Source: Pseudomonadota bacterium
Lineage (GTDB): Bacteria; Pseudomonadota; Alphaproteobacteria; Rhizobiales; Xanthobacteraceae
DNA: 64,000 nt
Direction: 5' to 3'
Assembly (NCBI GenBank): GCA_023422775.1
Contig: JAFAGM010000069.1
Span: forward strand, 1 to 64,000
A program made the position numbers and the translations under genes. The notes beneath the pieces were generated by a model. That model saw nothing but the letters and a program-made list of their open reading frames with translations, was not told where the DNA came from and made no database searches. Positions 25,550 to 34,628 of the stretch are shown here, piece by piece (position 1 is the stretch's first letter; each line of letters opens with the position of its first letter).

Positions 25550-26440
25550 TTGATCGATAAGCTCGAACTTCTGCTGGCGCTGGCGAAGGAGCGGCATTTC
25601 GGGAGGGCTGCCGAAGCCTGCGGCGTGACCCAGCCGACCATGTCGACCAGCCTCAAGCAGCTCGAGGAGATCCTCGGCGTCGTGCTGGTGCAGCGCGGCT
25701 CCCGCTTCCAGGGGTTTACGCCCGAAGGCGAGCGTACCCTCGACTGGGCGCGGCGGATCGTCGGCGACACCCGCGCGATGAAGCAGGAGATCAACAGCCT
25801 CAAGGACAAGCTCTCCGGCGAGATCAGGATCGCCGCGATCCCGACCGCGCTCGGCATGGTGGCGTCGCTGACCACCCCGTTCCGCGCGCGGCATCCCGAC
25901 GTGCTGTTTCGCATCCGCTCCTGCACCTCGGCCGAGGTGCTGGGGCTTTTGGAGAATCTCGAGGTCGATGCCGGGCTGACCTATACCGAGAACGAGCCGA
26001 TCGGGAAGGTTCGCACCATTCCGCTCTATAACGAGAGCTATCGGCTGTTGACGGCGCCCGACGCCATGTTCGGCGATCGCGAGCAGGTGACCTGGAGGGA
26101 AGTCGGCCAGGTGCCGCTGTGCCTGCTGACCCCGGACATGCAGAACCGGCGCATCATCGACCGCGCACTGCGTTCGGTCGGCGCGGAAGCGACGCCTTCG
26201 CTGACGTCGAACTCGCTGCTGGTGCTCTATACGCATGTCAAGACCGGGCGCTGGGCCAGCGTGATGCCGGCAAAGCTCGCGGAGACGCTTGGCCTCGCCG
26301 ACGCCGTCCGCAGCATCCCGATCGTCGATCCCGTCGTCGATTACAGCGTCGGTCTGGTGATCACGCAGCGCGACCCCATGACGCCCCTGATTGCCGCGCT
26401 GGTGCAGGTCGCGCGCGAGGCCGCACCCAGCCTGCAATAG
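25550..26440 (+). CDS. LysR-family regulator, candidate fds operon regulator
   Basis: A 296-residue LysR-type regulator. Helix-turn-helix at about residues 1-60 (LIDKLELLLALAKERHFGRA, TQPTMSTSLKQLEEILGV). Effector domain from about residue 90 (GEIRIAAIPTALGMVASLTTPF). TTG 25550 is chosen because the family N-terminus is IDKLE and a GAGG lies eight bases before it; ATG 25478 would add 24 non-conserved residues. I recall this subfamily as the one divergent from fdsG in several alphaproteobacteria, hence the suggested link to formate. Here it is 3.6 kb from fdsG. The link is inference. Confidence 0.85.
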   Translation: MIDKLELLLALAKERHFGRAAEACGVTQPTMSTSLKQLEEILGVVLVQRGSRFQGFTPEGERTLDWARRIVGDTRAMKQEINSLKDKLSGEIRIAAIPTALGMVASLTTPFRARHPDVLFRIRSCTSAEVLGLLENLEVDAGLTYTENEPIGKVRTIPLYNESYRLLTAPDAMFGDREQVTWREVGQVPLCLLTPDMQNRRIIDRALRSVGAEATPSLTSNSLLVLYTHVKTGRWASVMPAKLAETLGLADAVRSIPIVDPVVDYSVGLVITQRDPMTPLIAALVQVAREAAPSLQ

Positions 26441-26447
26441 GCCGCGG

Positions 26448-28748
26448 TCAGGCGGCTTCGGACAGGTTCGCCTTTTCATCCTGCGGATTGCGCGGCAGCG
26501 TGATGCGCACCACGGTGCCGCTGCCGAGCCTCGAGCGCAGCCGCATCGTCCCGCCATGCAGGCTGGTCAGCGAGCGCGCGATGGCAAGGCCCAGTCCCGA
26601 ACCCTGATAGGTCTTGGTGAGCTGGCTCTCGACCTGCTCGAACGGCTTGCCGAGCCGGCGCAGCGAATCGGGCGCGATACCGATGCCGGTATCGGCGATC
26701 ATCAGGACGATGGAATCCTGCAGCACGTGGCTGCGCACGGTGACGCGGCCGTCGTCGGGGGTGAACTTCACCGCGTTCGACAGCAGGTTGACGAAGATCT
26801 GCTTGACCGCGCGGCGGTCGGCGAGGACGGAGATCGTGCTTCCGATATCGGCATCCAGCGTCAGGTTCTTGTCCTCGGCGCGCCCGGACACCACGCGCAG
26901 CGATTCCGCCAGAAGTTTCGACAGGTCGAGCGGCTCCATGTCGAGCTTCATGCGGCCGGCCTCGATCTTCGACATGTCTAGGATGTCGTTGATGACTTCG
27001 AGCAGGTATTTTCCTGATGTCAGGATGTCGTGGCAGTATTCCTGGTACTTGTCGGAGCCGAGCACGCCGAACATGCCGCTGCCCATGATCTCGGAGAAGC
27101 CGATGATGGCATTCAGCGGCGTGCGCAGTTCGTGGCTCATGTTGGCGAGGAATTTCGACTTGGCCTGGTTGGCTTCCTCGGCGCGGTTCTTCTCCTGCGA
27201 GTATTTTTCCGCGAGGTCGGCCAGCTCGGCCTGCGAGCGCTTGAGATCGAGCACGTTGGCACGCAGGCGGCTGTCGTTTTCGATCAGCTTCTGTTCGTGC
27301 GCCTTGATCCGCGTGATGTCGGTGCTGACCGAAACGTAGCCGCCGTCCTTGGTGCGGCGTTCGCTGATGTGGAGCCAGCTGCCGTCGTCGAGCTGGGCTT
27401 CGAAGGTGCGCGCGCCCGGGGTCTGCACGCCGGTTTCCTGCAGCCGGGTCCGGACCTCCGGCATGCTGCCGACTTCGATCACGGTCTCGTAGGACGTGCC
27501 GGGCGCCACGGCCGAGTCCGGCAGCTTGTGCAGGCGCTGGAAATGCGAGTTGCAGAGCACCAGGCGATCTTCGGCGTCCCACAGCACGAAGGCTTCCGGG
27601 AGGGTCTCGATCGCGTCCCGCAGCCGCAGGTCGGCCTCCACGGTCTTCTCGGCAAGGTTCTTCTGCTCGGTGACGTCGACGGCGATGCCGATCAGGTGCA
27701 GGCTGCCGTCGGCCGAGGCCTGGTTGAGCTCGCAGCGCACGCGCAGCCAGATCCAGTGGCCGCCGGTGTGCTGCATGCGGAAGCTCTGGTCGATGTGGTC
27801 GATCTTGCCTTCGATCATCTGGTCGGCGATCGCGAACAGGTCGATGTCGTCGGATTTCACCAGCGCATTGACCTCGCCGAAGGTGAGGAGGTCGTTGCGG
27901 GATTCGAGCCCGAGCAGGGTGAACATCGATTGCGACCAGAAGATGCGGCCGCGCGACAGGTCCCAGTCCCACAATCCGCAGCGGCCGCGGTTGAGCGCGG
28001 TATCGATCCGGCCGCGTACCGCGTCGTTGATGAGGTCGCCCTCGCGGGCGCGGGTGGACTGCCAGTGGAAGGCGAAGCCGAGGATCAGCACGACGAAGCC
28101 CGTGGTCGCCGACAGCGTCACCGACAGCGCGGCATCCGAGCCCCAGAACGGGTCGTTCTTTTCCTGGACGACGATGACCTGGCCGGGCAGCGACTTGATC
28201 AGCCGCGCAATCGCCATGGCGCCGTTGCCGTTCGGAAGCGTGATGTCGTTGACGACGCCCTGCTGCGCCGGCGCGGCCAGCAATTGCGCCATGCTGATCA
28301 CGTCGAGCGCACGCTCGCTGTCGCCGGCGCCATCCGGTGCGGGGAGGCGGCCAAGCACGCGGTAATCGGCGCCGGTGATGATGACGTGCCGGCCGGAGGC
28401 GGCAGCCCAGTTCGGAATCATGTCAGGCAGCAGGCTCTGCAGCCGCTCGATGTTGGCGCGATCCTGCCGTGAGGATGCGACGCGATCGAGGCGTTCGGCC
28501 AGCAGGTCGGTGAGGGCGGAGACGTCGCGCTTCATCGCGGCGCGTTTCTGCCGGCTCTGGTCGATCACCTGGACGAACGCGCCGAGGCAGATGGTGATCA
28601 GGAAGGCGATGATGAGCGTGGGCACGGCGCGGCGAAGCGCCGGCTCTGCAGTGAGGAGCCGATGATAGGCAGGTTTCGCGATCGACTGCGCCAATCCCTT
28701 GATCGAATCGGATTGGACGCACGCGTTCGCCGCGTGCGCACGCGTCAT
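26448..28748 (-). CDS. Hybrid-free PAS sensor histidine kinase (PdhS/PleC-like)
   Basis: A 766-residue membrane kinase. Membrane segments lie at about residues 43-62 and 208-229 with a periplasmic sensor between. Two PAS domains follow (about 250-370, with GLWDWDLSRGRIFWSQS, and about 385-490). A coiled coil leads into HisKA (FLANMSHELRTPLNAIIGFSEIM segment, about residue 535) and HATPase_c (N box NLLSNAVKFTP, G boxes DTGIGIA and GSGLGLAI). The extended HisKA sequence with FGVLGSDKYQEYCHDI is like the alphaproteobacterial PdhS/PleC/DivJ cell-cycle kinases. No response regulator is adjacent, as usual for that group. Its stop is seven bases from the convergent LysR stop. Confidence 0.9.
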   Translation of the reverse strand: MTRAHAANACVQSDSIKGLAQSIAKPAYHRLLTAEPALRRAVPTLIIAFLITICLGAFVQVIDQSRQKRAAMKRDVSALTDLLAERLDRVASSRQDRANIERLQSLLPDMIPNWAAASGRHVIITGADYRVLGRLPAPDGAGDSERALDVISMAQLLAAPAQQGVVNDITLPNGNGAMAIARLIKSLPGQVIVVQEKNDPFWGSDAALSVTLSATTGFVVLILGFAFHWQSTRAREGDLINDAVRGRIDTALNRGRCGLWDWDLSRGRIFWSQSMFTLLGLESRNDLLTFGEVNALVKSDDIDLFAIADQMIEGKIDHIDQSFRMQHTGGHWIWLRVRCELNQASADGSLHLIGIAVDVTEQKNLAEKTVEADLRLRDAIETLPEAFVLWDAEDRLVLCNSHFQRLHKLPDSAVAPGTSYETVIEVGSMPEVRTRLQETGVQTPGARTFEAQLDDGSWLHISERRTKDGGYVSVSTDITRIKAHEQKLIENDSRLRANVLDLKRSQAELADLAEKYSQEKNRAEEANQAKSKFLANMSHELRTPLNAIIGFSEIMGSGMFGVLGSDKYQEYCHDILTSGKYLLEVINDILDMSKIEAGRMKLDMEPLDLSKLLAESLRVVSGRAEDKNLTLDADIGSTISVLADRRAVKQIFVNLLSNAVKFTPDDGRVTVRSHVLQDSIVLMIADTGIGIAPDSLRRLGKPFEQVESQLTKTYQGSGLGLAIARSLTSLHGGTMRLRSRLGSGTVVRITLPRNPQDEKANLSEAA

Positions 28749-28939
28749 GCTTTAGACCCCCGCCGAAGGCTCTTTGCACACAATTTCCGGAAGCACCCCA
28801 TGTCTTCCGAATCATAGCGATTTGAATCCAGATTTTTGGGGCTGTCGAGAGTCAACGAATTGTTAACGCGAAATAAATTTTGTCCAACGCGAAATTGATA
28901 CACCGAAAGCGAGTCCGAAACGGGAACGAAGCAAGGAGA

Positions 28940-30313
28940 TCACATGCGCTGCGGCTCGGCGTGACTGATGACGCGCTTGATGGTCGGGAACGCGCGACGC
29001 AGCGCGCGCTCGATCTCGTCGACTTTCTCATGGACCTTGATGACGCTCATCGACGGCGCGGCGCGGCAATGGAAGTTGACGATTTCGCCGGCGTCGGTGT
29101 CGCGGACCCGCACGTTGTGGATGTCGTGAATCGCGCCGTCGCCGGCAACGCGCACAAGCGCGGCCTTGATGGTCTCGACGCGCTCGGGCGCGGCATCAGT
29201 GCCGTGCGGCAGTTCCGGCTCCAGCGGCTCGATATGGGTGTCGACCTCGACGTCCTCGCCGAAATCCTCGCGGATGCTGTGCTCCAGGTCGTGGGCGATG
29301 CCGTGCGCGGCGTTGAGTTCCATGTCGCCGTCGACTTCGAGGTCGATGCTGACCGTCAGCCTGCCGCCGAGGTCGTGCACGGTGACGTGGTGGACGGCGA
29401 GGCCGGAGTTGCGGGCGATCACCATGATGCGTTCGCGCACGCTCTCATTGTCGCGCACGACCGGCACGGCGGTAAACGTCAGGTCGGCGTCGCCGAGCGC
29501 CTCGGTGACGGCCTGCTGCGCGGTCTTCTTGATCGCCTCGACGCGGTCGATCGGATAGGTGCGCGGCACCTTTGCGATGGCGTCGATGAAATAGGTCGGC
29601 CCGACCATGCGAACGCGCAGGCGCTCGACGTCGACCACCCCGGGCACATTGCGGATGGCGACCGCGGCCTTCTCCGAAACGCCGTCCGGCGCGCGATCGA
29701 GCAACGTCTCGATGGTGGAGCGCCCGAGCCGCAGGCCGAGGACCGATATCATCACGGCGACCGCGATGGCGGCGACCGAGTCGCCCCAGGCAAAGCCGAG
29801 GCCGGTCAGCACCAGCCCGATGATGACCGCGATCGAGCCGAGCACGTCGGAGGCGAAATGCAGCGCGTCGGCCGCCAGCGCCTGGCTTTGCGTGGCGCGC
29901 GCCGTGCGATGCAGCGCCCGCGCGCGCCAGAAGTTGACCGCGATATCGATCGCCAGCACCACGAAGGCAATGGCTGACAGCGTCGGCGGCGGGGCGCCCT
30001 CGCGCAGGCGGCTCCATGATTCGACCAGGATGCCGCCGGCCAGCACGTAGAGCAGGGCGATGACGAACAGCGCCGACAGGCTCTCGAACTTGCCGTGGCC
30101 GTAATGATGTTCGTCGTCGGCGGGCTGATCGGACACCCGCACCACGAGCCAGGTGATGATGGTCGCGATCACGTCGACCGAGGAGTGCAGGGCCTCCGAG
30201 ATCAGCGCGAGAGAGCCGATCGCGATGCCGACCGCGAACTTGGCCGCGGCCATGCTGGCGCTGGCGAAGATCGAGATTGCGGCGACGTTCGTTTTGACGG
30301 AGGTGCTTGTCAT
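28940..30313 (-). CDS. Cation diffusion facilitator with extended C-terminal domain
   Basis: A 457-residue divalent metal/proton antiporter of the inner membrane. The CDF domain (about residues 1-200) has six membrane segments with metal-site motifs HSSVD in segment 2 and HFASD in segment 5, the HxxxD/HxxxD pattern usual for zinc transport. A normal CDF is about 300 residues. Here the C-terminus holds three consecutive ZT-dimer-like units (about 205-275, 290-365 and 385-455), each with a beta-alpha-beta layout ending in a TAVP/IEP/HAEP-like strand. Such tandem units are known in some CDFs but three is unusual. Start ATG 30313. Substrate is not proven. Confidence 0.93.
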   Translation of the reverse strand: MTSTSVKTNVAAISIFASASMAAAKFAVGIAIGSLALISEALHSSVDVIATIITWLVVRVSDQPADDEHHYGHGKFESLSALFVIALLYVLAGGILVESWSRLREGAPPPTLSAIAFVVLAIDIAVNFWRARALHRTARATQSQALAADALHFASDVLGSIAVIIGLVLTGLGFAWGDSVAAIAVAVMISVLGLRLGRSTIETLLDRAPDGVSEKAAVAIRNVPGVVDVERLRVRMVGPTYFIDAIAKVPRTYPIDRVEAIKKTAQQAVTEALGDADLTFTAVPVVRDNESVRERIMVIARNSGLAVHHVTVHDLGGRLTVSIDLEVDGDMELNAAHGIAHDLEHSIREDFGEDVEVDTHIEPLEPELPHGTDAAPERVETIKAALVRVAGDGAIHDIHNVRVRDTDAGEIVNFHCRAAPSMSVIKVHEKVDEIERALRRAFPTIKRVISHAEPQRM

Positions 30314-30686
30314 GAGCGGCGGTTTAGCAGGGCGTCGGTCGAGATCAAAGCGGAGTGGCGGAGGCGCAATCGCAACTCACTTGCAGGAGCAGGTCTGTTG
30401 CGAGTTGTTCTGACCTTAAAATGCGGCGCAGCCGTCGTTAAGGCGACGAATCGTTGCGAACGAAGCAATCCGCTCGCCACAAAATGGATTGTCATGCCCG
30501 CGAATGCGGGTAGTACGCCGCGCTCCATCTTGCTGCACCCGCGGTCTCGTGTGCAATAGTGCGCAAAAAGAAGCGCACACGAGCATACAGGTACAGTCGG
30601 GGCATTCCGGCATTCCCTGCGCGATGGTTTTACGGCTTATGGCGCGCTCTCCCTGGCGGGGCCGTCTCGCTATAACCCCAATCGCG
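30314..30686. repeat. Intergenic stretch with dispersed repeat fragments
   Basis: This 373-base gap holds no credible gene. It contains REP-like pieces: GAACGAAGCAATCCGC near 30460, GTCATGCCCGCGAATGCGGG at 30491-30510, a perfect 9-bp stem (CTCGTGTGC 30546-30554 with GCACACGAG 30575-30583), and a GGCATTCCCTGCGCGATGGT stretch after 30608 that I recall as a common Bradyrhizobium repeat. It separates the divergent CDF gene from the 3' end of the reductase gene. Confidence 0.5.
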
Positions 30687-31403
30687 TCAGCCCGGCGCAC
30701 GTTCCACGGCGTGCCGTAACCACACCATGCCGCCTTCGAGGGTTTCGCAGTGTGTCAGGCGCAGCGACTGCCCGGCTCCGGGGCGGTCTCCACCGGGCCC
30801 GTCATAATCCATGATGCTCTGACCACCGGCCACGCCATCGACTGCCGGATGGATCAAGGTGCTGAACTCATCGATCAATTTGTGCTTGAAGAAGGCGCCG
30901 TTGATCTTGCCGCCGCCTTCGAGAAGAAGCGTCTTGACACCAAACAGCGAGGCGATCTCTTCCATTGCGCGAGGCAGATCATCGCCCCTGGGGCCGGCGA
31001 AGACATAAGACACGCCGTCCTCTTTCAATTCCGCGAGGTACCCATCGGACACTTGCTCGCCCAGAACGGCGACCACTTGGTCGCCGCCGACATTGTCCTT
31101 GCCATAATGAACGCGGCCCGATGGATCGATGCCGATCGCAAGTTTGCGTCCGTTGCGCGCTGCAACATGCGCTTCACGCGCAACCGCGCGCGCGTCTCCA
31201 GGCGTCCGTTCCGTTCCCTTCGCCATCTCGCTCATCGTCTTGCGGCCGACGATCCATCCATCGGCGCCGAACTGATCATGAACGCGTTCATAATGTCCGC
31301 GCAGGACATCTCGGGAAATGCCCGTTGCAGGCGAGGTGAAGCGGCTCGGATGCAGTCGGCCGTCGATCGACGTGCTCATATGGCAGATGATGTAGGGGCG
31401 CAT
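30687..31403 (-). CDS. RibD C-terminal/dihydrofolate-reductase-fold reductase
   Basis: A 238-residue protein of the RibD_C family (dihydrofolate reductase fold, NADPH-dependent). The N-terminus PYIICHMSTSIDGRLHPSRF, the GRKTMSEM segment (about residues 53-60) and the glycine-rich LLLEGGGKINGAFF (about 158-171) with IHPAVDG near 188 match the family. It stands alone, not in a riboflavin operon, so it is likely one of the stand-alone reductases of unclear substrate rather than the riboflavin enzyme. ATG 31403 gives the standard N-terminus. Confidence 0.88.
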   Translation of the reverse strand: MRPYIICHMSTSIDGRLHPSRFTSPATGISRDVLRGHYERVHDQFGADGWIVGRKTMSEMAKGTERTPGDARAVAREAHVAARNGRKLAIGIDPSGRVHYGKDNVGGDQVVAVLGEQVSDGYLAELKEDGVSYVFAGPRGDDLPRAMEEIASLFGVKTLLLEGGGKINGAFFKHKLIDEFSTLIHPAVDGVAGGQSIMDYDGPGGDRPGAGQSLRLTHCETLEGGMVWLRHAVERAPG

Positions 31404-31727
31404 GGCCTCTCTCTCCTCGCATCCGCTCGCCCAAATGTGGGTTCACGGCGCAGTCCCGGTTCTGAGTTGATTTTCGCTTTCGGCGTCACAGCGATAGCGG
31501 ACACGGAGCAAGGCAGGCAAGGATTTCCGCTTGCGAACCGTCGCTGGCTCTCGCGGCACACCCGTTGCAAGCTTGATTCGATCACACCCCGGCCTTGCCG
31601 AACCGGGAACATTTGGCAACAGGTGAAGTTATCTCGTGCCTTAAATTGTGTGTGGCCCCAACCGTACTGCGGCGGATATTCTTTGGCTGGGCCGAACGGT
31701 GCCCTGTACTGCAAGAGAGGAAAGCCC
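31404..31727. other. Intergenic gap with no gene seen
   Basis: The 324 bases between the divergent reductase and PsiF-repeat genes show no coding frame with plausible composition, no strong hairpin and no repeat that I recognise. The PsiF gene has AAGAGAGGAAAG just before its start at 31728. Confidence 0.5.
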
Positions 31728-31976
31728 ATGCTCAGGAAATTGATGTTGGCTGCGTTCGTTCTGACATTTGCCGGTGGTGCTGCACTCGCGCAGGACGCTT
31801 GCGAAACCAAGGCTGTCGGCAAGGACGGCAAACCGCTCGCCGGCGCGGCAAAGACGTCGTTCATGAAGAAGTGCACGGCCGACGCCTGCGCGACCAAGGC
31901 AGTGAGCAGCGACGGCAAGCCGCTTTCGGGAGCAGCAAAAACCAGCTTCATGAAGAAGTGCGAAAAGGGCGCATGA
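31728..31976 (+). CDS. PsiF-repeat small secreted protein
   Basis: An 82-residue protein with a signal peptide (residues 1-21, ending AALAQ) and two copies of the PsiF repeat: CETKAVGKDGKPLAGAAKTS and CATKAVSSDGKPLSGAAKTS, each followed by FMKKC. Cysteines bracket each unit, so two disulfides in the periplasm are likely. PsiF proteins are phosphate-starvation induced in E. coli; function is unknown. ATG 31728 has a good AGAGAGGAAAG site. The gene stands alone. Confidence 0.9.
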   Translation: MLRKLMLAAFVLTFAGGAALAQDACETKAVGKDGKPLAGAAKTSFMKKCTADACATKAVSSDGKPLSGAAKTSFMKKCEKGA

Positions 31977-32247
31977 GCCGCGGGACAGTTCTTCGGATGG
32001 TCGCCGCGGCCGGCGCGGGGGCTGAACTCCGGCCGAGTTGGTCGCTGATGTTCCGGTAGCGGCGAAGGCGGCGGCCGAGCGCTTCTGATGCCGGTACGTT
32101 GGCATCGGAACTCCTGACTGTCGCGCCGGCGAAGTGTCCGGGAGTGAACCAATCATCGCGGCGGAAGCAGCATGGCGGCTCTCCCAAAATGGAGCACGGC
32201 CGGAATGTCTTAAGCGATCATTAGGTCATCGCTGCCAAACTGGGCCA

Positions 32248-32379
32248 ATGAAGGCAATCGTCGCGGCATCGGTATTTTGCATTGTGTTTTCGCTGGCGGA
32301 CCGGGCGTTGTTCGCCGGCCGGCTGGTCGAATCGGTGCCCGTGTTTGCAAGAGCCGTCGCCAAGGGCTTTTTCGGCTAA
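32248..32379 (+). CDS. Small hypothetical protein, 43 residues
   Basis: MKAIVAASVFCIVFSLADRA begins a short hydrophobic protein that ends in ARAVAKGFFG. The layout (a 16-residue hydrophobic stretch, then a polar tail) resembles small exported or membrane proteins that I recall in Bradyrhizobium genomes, often annotated hypothetical. There is no strong ribosome-binding site. The 270 bases upstream hold nothing else that I can see. Real but uncertain. Confidence 0.45.
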   Translation: MKAIVAASVFCIVFSLADRALFAGRLVESVPVFARAVAKGFFG

Positions 32380-32410
32380 AGCCTTGATCAGCCTCGGGCC
32401 GCCTGCAACA

Positions 32411-32986
32411 TCAATCCGATTGCCGCCGGCGAACCAGTGACGGGCCATCCGGGCGCACGGCAGGCTCCCGGGCAAGCCTCGATCGCAACTCCATGAGGTC
32501 CGTGAAGACATCCGCCTGACGGCGCAATTCGTCGGCGATCATCGGCGGCTGGGTCGATATCGTCGAAATCACCGTAACGCGGACGCCGCGGCGCTGCACG
32601 GCCGCGACCAGGGGGCGGAAGGAGCCGTCACCCGAGAACAGAAACATCTGGTCGATTTGATCGGCAAGCTCCATGGCATCGACCGCAAGTTCGATATCCA
32701 TGCTTCCCTTGACCTTGCGGCGACCGCCGGCGTCAATGAACTCCTTCACCGGCTTGGTGACCACGGTGTAGCCGTTGTAGCTCAGCCAGTCGGTCAGCGG
32801 ACGGAGCGAGGAATACTCCTGATCCTCGGGGACTGCGGTGTAGTAGAACGCGCGCAGCAAGGTGCCGTGGCCTTCAAATTCCGCAAGAAGGCGCTTGTAG
32901 TCGATGTCGAAGCCGAGCGTCCGCGCGGTTGCGTGCAGGTTGGCGCCATCGATGAAGAGCGCGATGTGATTGGATCGGACCGACAT
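32411..32986 (-). CDS. NYN-domain (LabA/DUF88-like) nuclease-fold protein
   Basis: A 191-residue protein with the PIN-like NYN fold. The acidic active-site residues are in ALFIDGANLHAT (about residue 12), KGSMDIELAVDAMEL (about 96) and LFSGDGSFRPLV (about 117). NYN proteins are predicted metal-dependent RNases; LabA in cyanobacteria affects circadian output. ATG 32986 is chosen; a TTG 27 bases upstream adds nine non-conserved residues. It stands alone between small hypothetical genes. Confidence 0.9.
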   Translation of the reverse strand: MSVRSNHIALFIDGANLHATARTLGFDIDYKRLLAEFEGHGTLLRAFYYTAVPEDQEYSSLRPLTDWLSYNGYTVVTKPVKEFIDAGGRRKVKGSMDIELAVDAMELADQIDQMFLFSGDGSFRPLVAAVQRRGVRVTVISTISTQPPMIADELRRQADVFTDLMELRSRLAREPAVRPDGPSLVRRRQSD

Positions 32987-33261
32987 TGATTTTGACCAGC
33001 GCCTTGTTGCCAACCGAAGCGAGTTCTCGTCTCAAGCTCCGGTTGGATTGACCTGAACAGTAAAACCTGGATTGCAACGGCCTTCCACGGGCGACGTAGC
33101 GCCAAGTTATATTTCATTACTTTAAGGTTCAATTTGTGTTTTCGCTTTGCGAAACGGGCTGCATGCCGGCATCGTCGGTTTTAAGCAAATTTTGCTCAAA
33201 TGCTTGAACCTGCAGGGGCATCTGAAGACATATTACCACCGAGCAGATTGTAAGGATAGCA

Positions 33262-33510
33262 ATGCCGCATCGATTGCCTGTCTTCGAAGCCCTGGTGGAA
33301 AAGCGTGGCCGCGCGTGGCGATGGAGCGTCTGCACGGCCGAAGGGCAGGTCGTCATGCAGGGCACGGAAAGCCGCCGGGCCTCGGCCAGGTACCAGGCCA
33401 ACAGGGCGCTTTTCCAGATGCTGCTGTGCGCACCCTATGCGTACGTTCATCGGCGCAACGGCCTCCGCAAGGCGCGCAGCCAGTCCGGCCACTCACGTTC
33501 CAGCACCTGA
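33262..33510 (+). CDS. Small hypothetical protein, 82 residues
   Basis: ATG 33262 follows AAGGA by seven bases. The protein begins MPHRLPVFEALVEKRGRAWR and continues with WSVCTAEGQVVMQGTESRRA, a beta-hairpin-like pattern, then a helix (RYQANRALFQMLL) and a basic tail. The layout recalls small DUF1508-like or rhizobial conserved proteins with RWxVxxxxGxVxxxG strands; I cannot name a family. No signal peptide. It lies 120 bases before the aldo/keto reductase gene, same strand. Confidence 0.6.
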   Translation: MPHRLPVFEALVEKRGRAWRWSVCTAEGQVVMQGTESRRASARYQANRALFQMLLCAPYAYVHRRNGLRKARSQSGHSRSST

Positions 33511-33629
33511 TCCCGAGGACAGGGGGCGCGCCTCCAAGGCGTGCAAGTTCTCCGAGCCCGAGCAATTGAACGGGCTTGAGTAACGCCTGTCCGGCGTCGC
33601 ATAATCTCCGCCGGTCCGGGGAAATGCCG

Positions 33630-34628
33630 ATGCAATTGCGGGTCTTTGGGCGCTCGGGAATGCGGATATCGGCGCTCGGCTTTGGCTGCGGCGCAGTGGG
33701 TGGGTTCATGGTGCGCGGCGACCCTGCCGACCAGGAGCGCACCATCGCACGCGCGATCGCCGCCGGCGTCAATTACTTCGACACGGCGGTTCTGTACGGC
33801 AACGGCGAATCGGAAAAGAACCTTGGCCGCGTTCTGCAGAAGCTGAAGCCGGCCAACGCCGCAGTCGGCACCAAGGTACGGCTGGCGCCAGGCGAGTTCG
33901 GCCGCATCGACGATGCTGTAAGGTTATCGCTGGAGGGAAGCCTGGCGCGACTGCGTCTCGACCGGGTCGACATCCTTCATCTGCACAATGCCGTTACCGA
34001 AAACGGCGGCGGATCGTCGCTCAGTGCCAGGCAGGTGCTCGACGAGGTGGTGCCGGCGTTCGAGCGCCTGCGCCAGCAGGGCAAGATTCGGTTCCTCGGG
34101 ATGACGGCCGTCGGCGACACGGCGGCATTGCACCAGGTGATCGATGCGCGCGTATTCGACAGTGCCCAGGTGGTCTACAACATGCTCAATCCATCCGCCG
34201 CGGATGCGTTGCCGCTAAACTACCCGGCGCAGGATTACGGACGATTGTTCGATGCGACCATGGCTGCCGGCGTTGGCGTGGTCGGCATCCGCGTGCTGGC
34301 CGGCGGCGCACTGTCGGGCTCGGTCGAGCGTCACCCGATCGCCGGTCCGCCGCCCGAGCCGATCGGTTCGGCCATGAGCTACGATGCCGACATCGAACGC
34401 GCGGGTCGTCTGCGGCCGCTGGTCGAGGAAGGATTCGCCGCCAGCCTGACCGAAGCTGCCACGCGGTTTGCGCTGTCTCATCCGGCGATGGGCACGATCC
34501 TGGTCGGCATGGCGACGCCGCAACAATTCGAGGACGCGCTCGCTGCCGTGGAAAAAGGTCCGCTACCGCAGGCCGCGCTCGACCGGCTGTCGGTGCTGAG
34601 GCAGGCGTTCGCCGGCGAGGCGCGATGA
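33630..34628 (+). CDS. Aldo/keto reductase
   Basis: A 332-residue NADPH-dependent oxidoreductase with a (beta/alpha)8 barrel. Catalytic tetrad: Asp and Tyr in VNYFDTAVLYG (about residues 46-56), Lys in VGTKVR (about 78), His in ILHLHN (about 117). The C-terminal NADP site appears in LVGMATPQQFEDAL. ATG 33630 is chosen because GGGG lies eight bases upstream; ATG 33624 is two codons earlier. Substrate is unknown. Its last 66 bases overlap, tail to tail, the minus-strand gene at 34563. Confidence 0.9.
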   Translation: MQLRVFGRSGMRISALGFGCGAVGGFMVRGDPADQERTIARAIAAGVNYFDTAVLYGNGESEKNLGRVLQKLKPANAAVGTKVRLAPGEFGRIDDAVRLSLEGSLARLRLDRVDILHLHNAVTENGGGSSLSARQVLDEVVPAFERLRQQGKIRFLGMTAVGDTAALHQVIDARVFDSAQVVYNMLNPSAADALPLNYPAQDYGRLFDATMAAGVGVVGIRVLAGGALSGSVERHPIAGPPPEPIGSAMSYDADIERAGRLRPLVEEGFAASLTEAATRFALSHPAMGTILVGMATPQQFEDALAAVEKGPLPQAALDRLSVLRQAFAGEAR

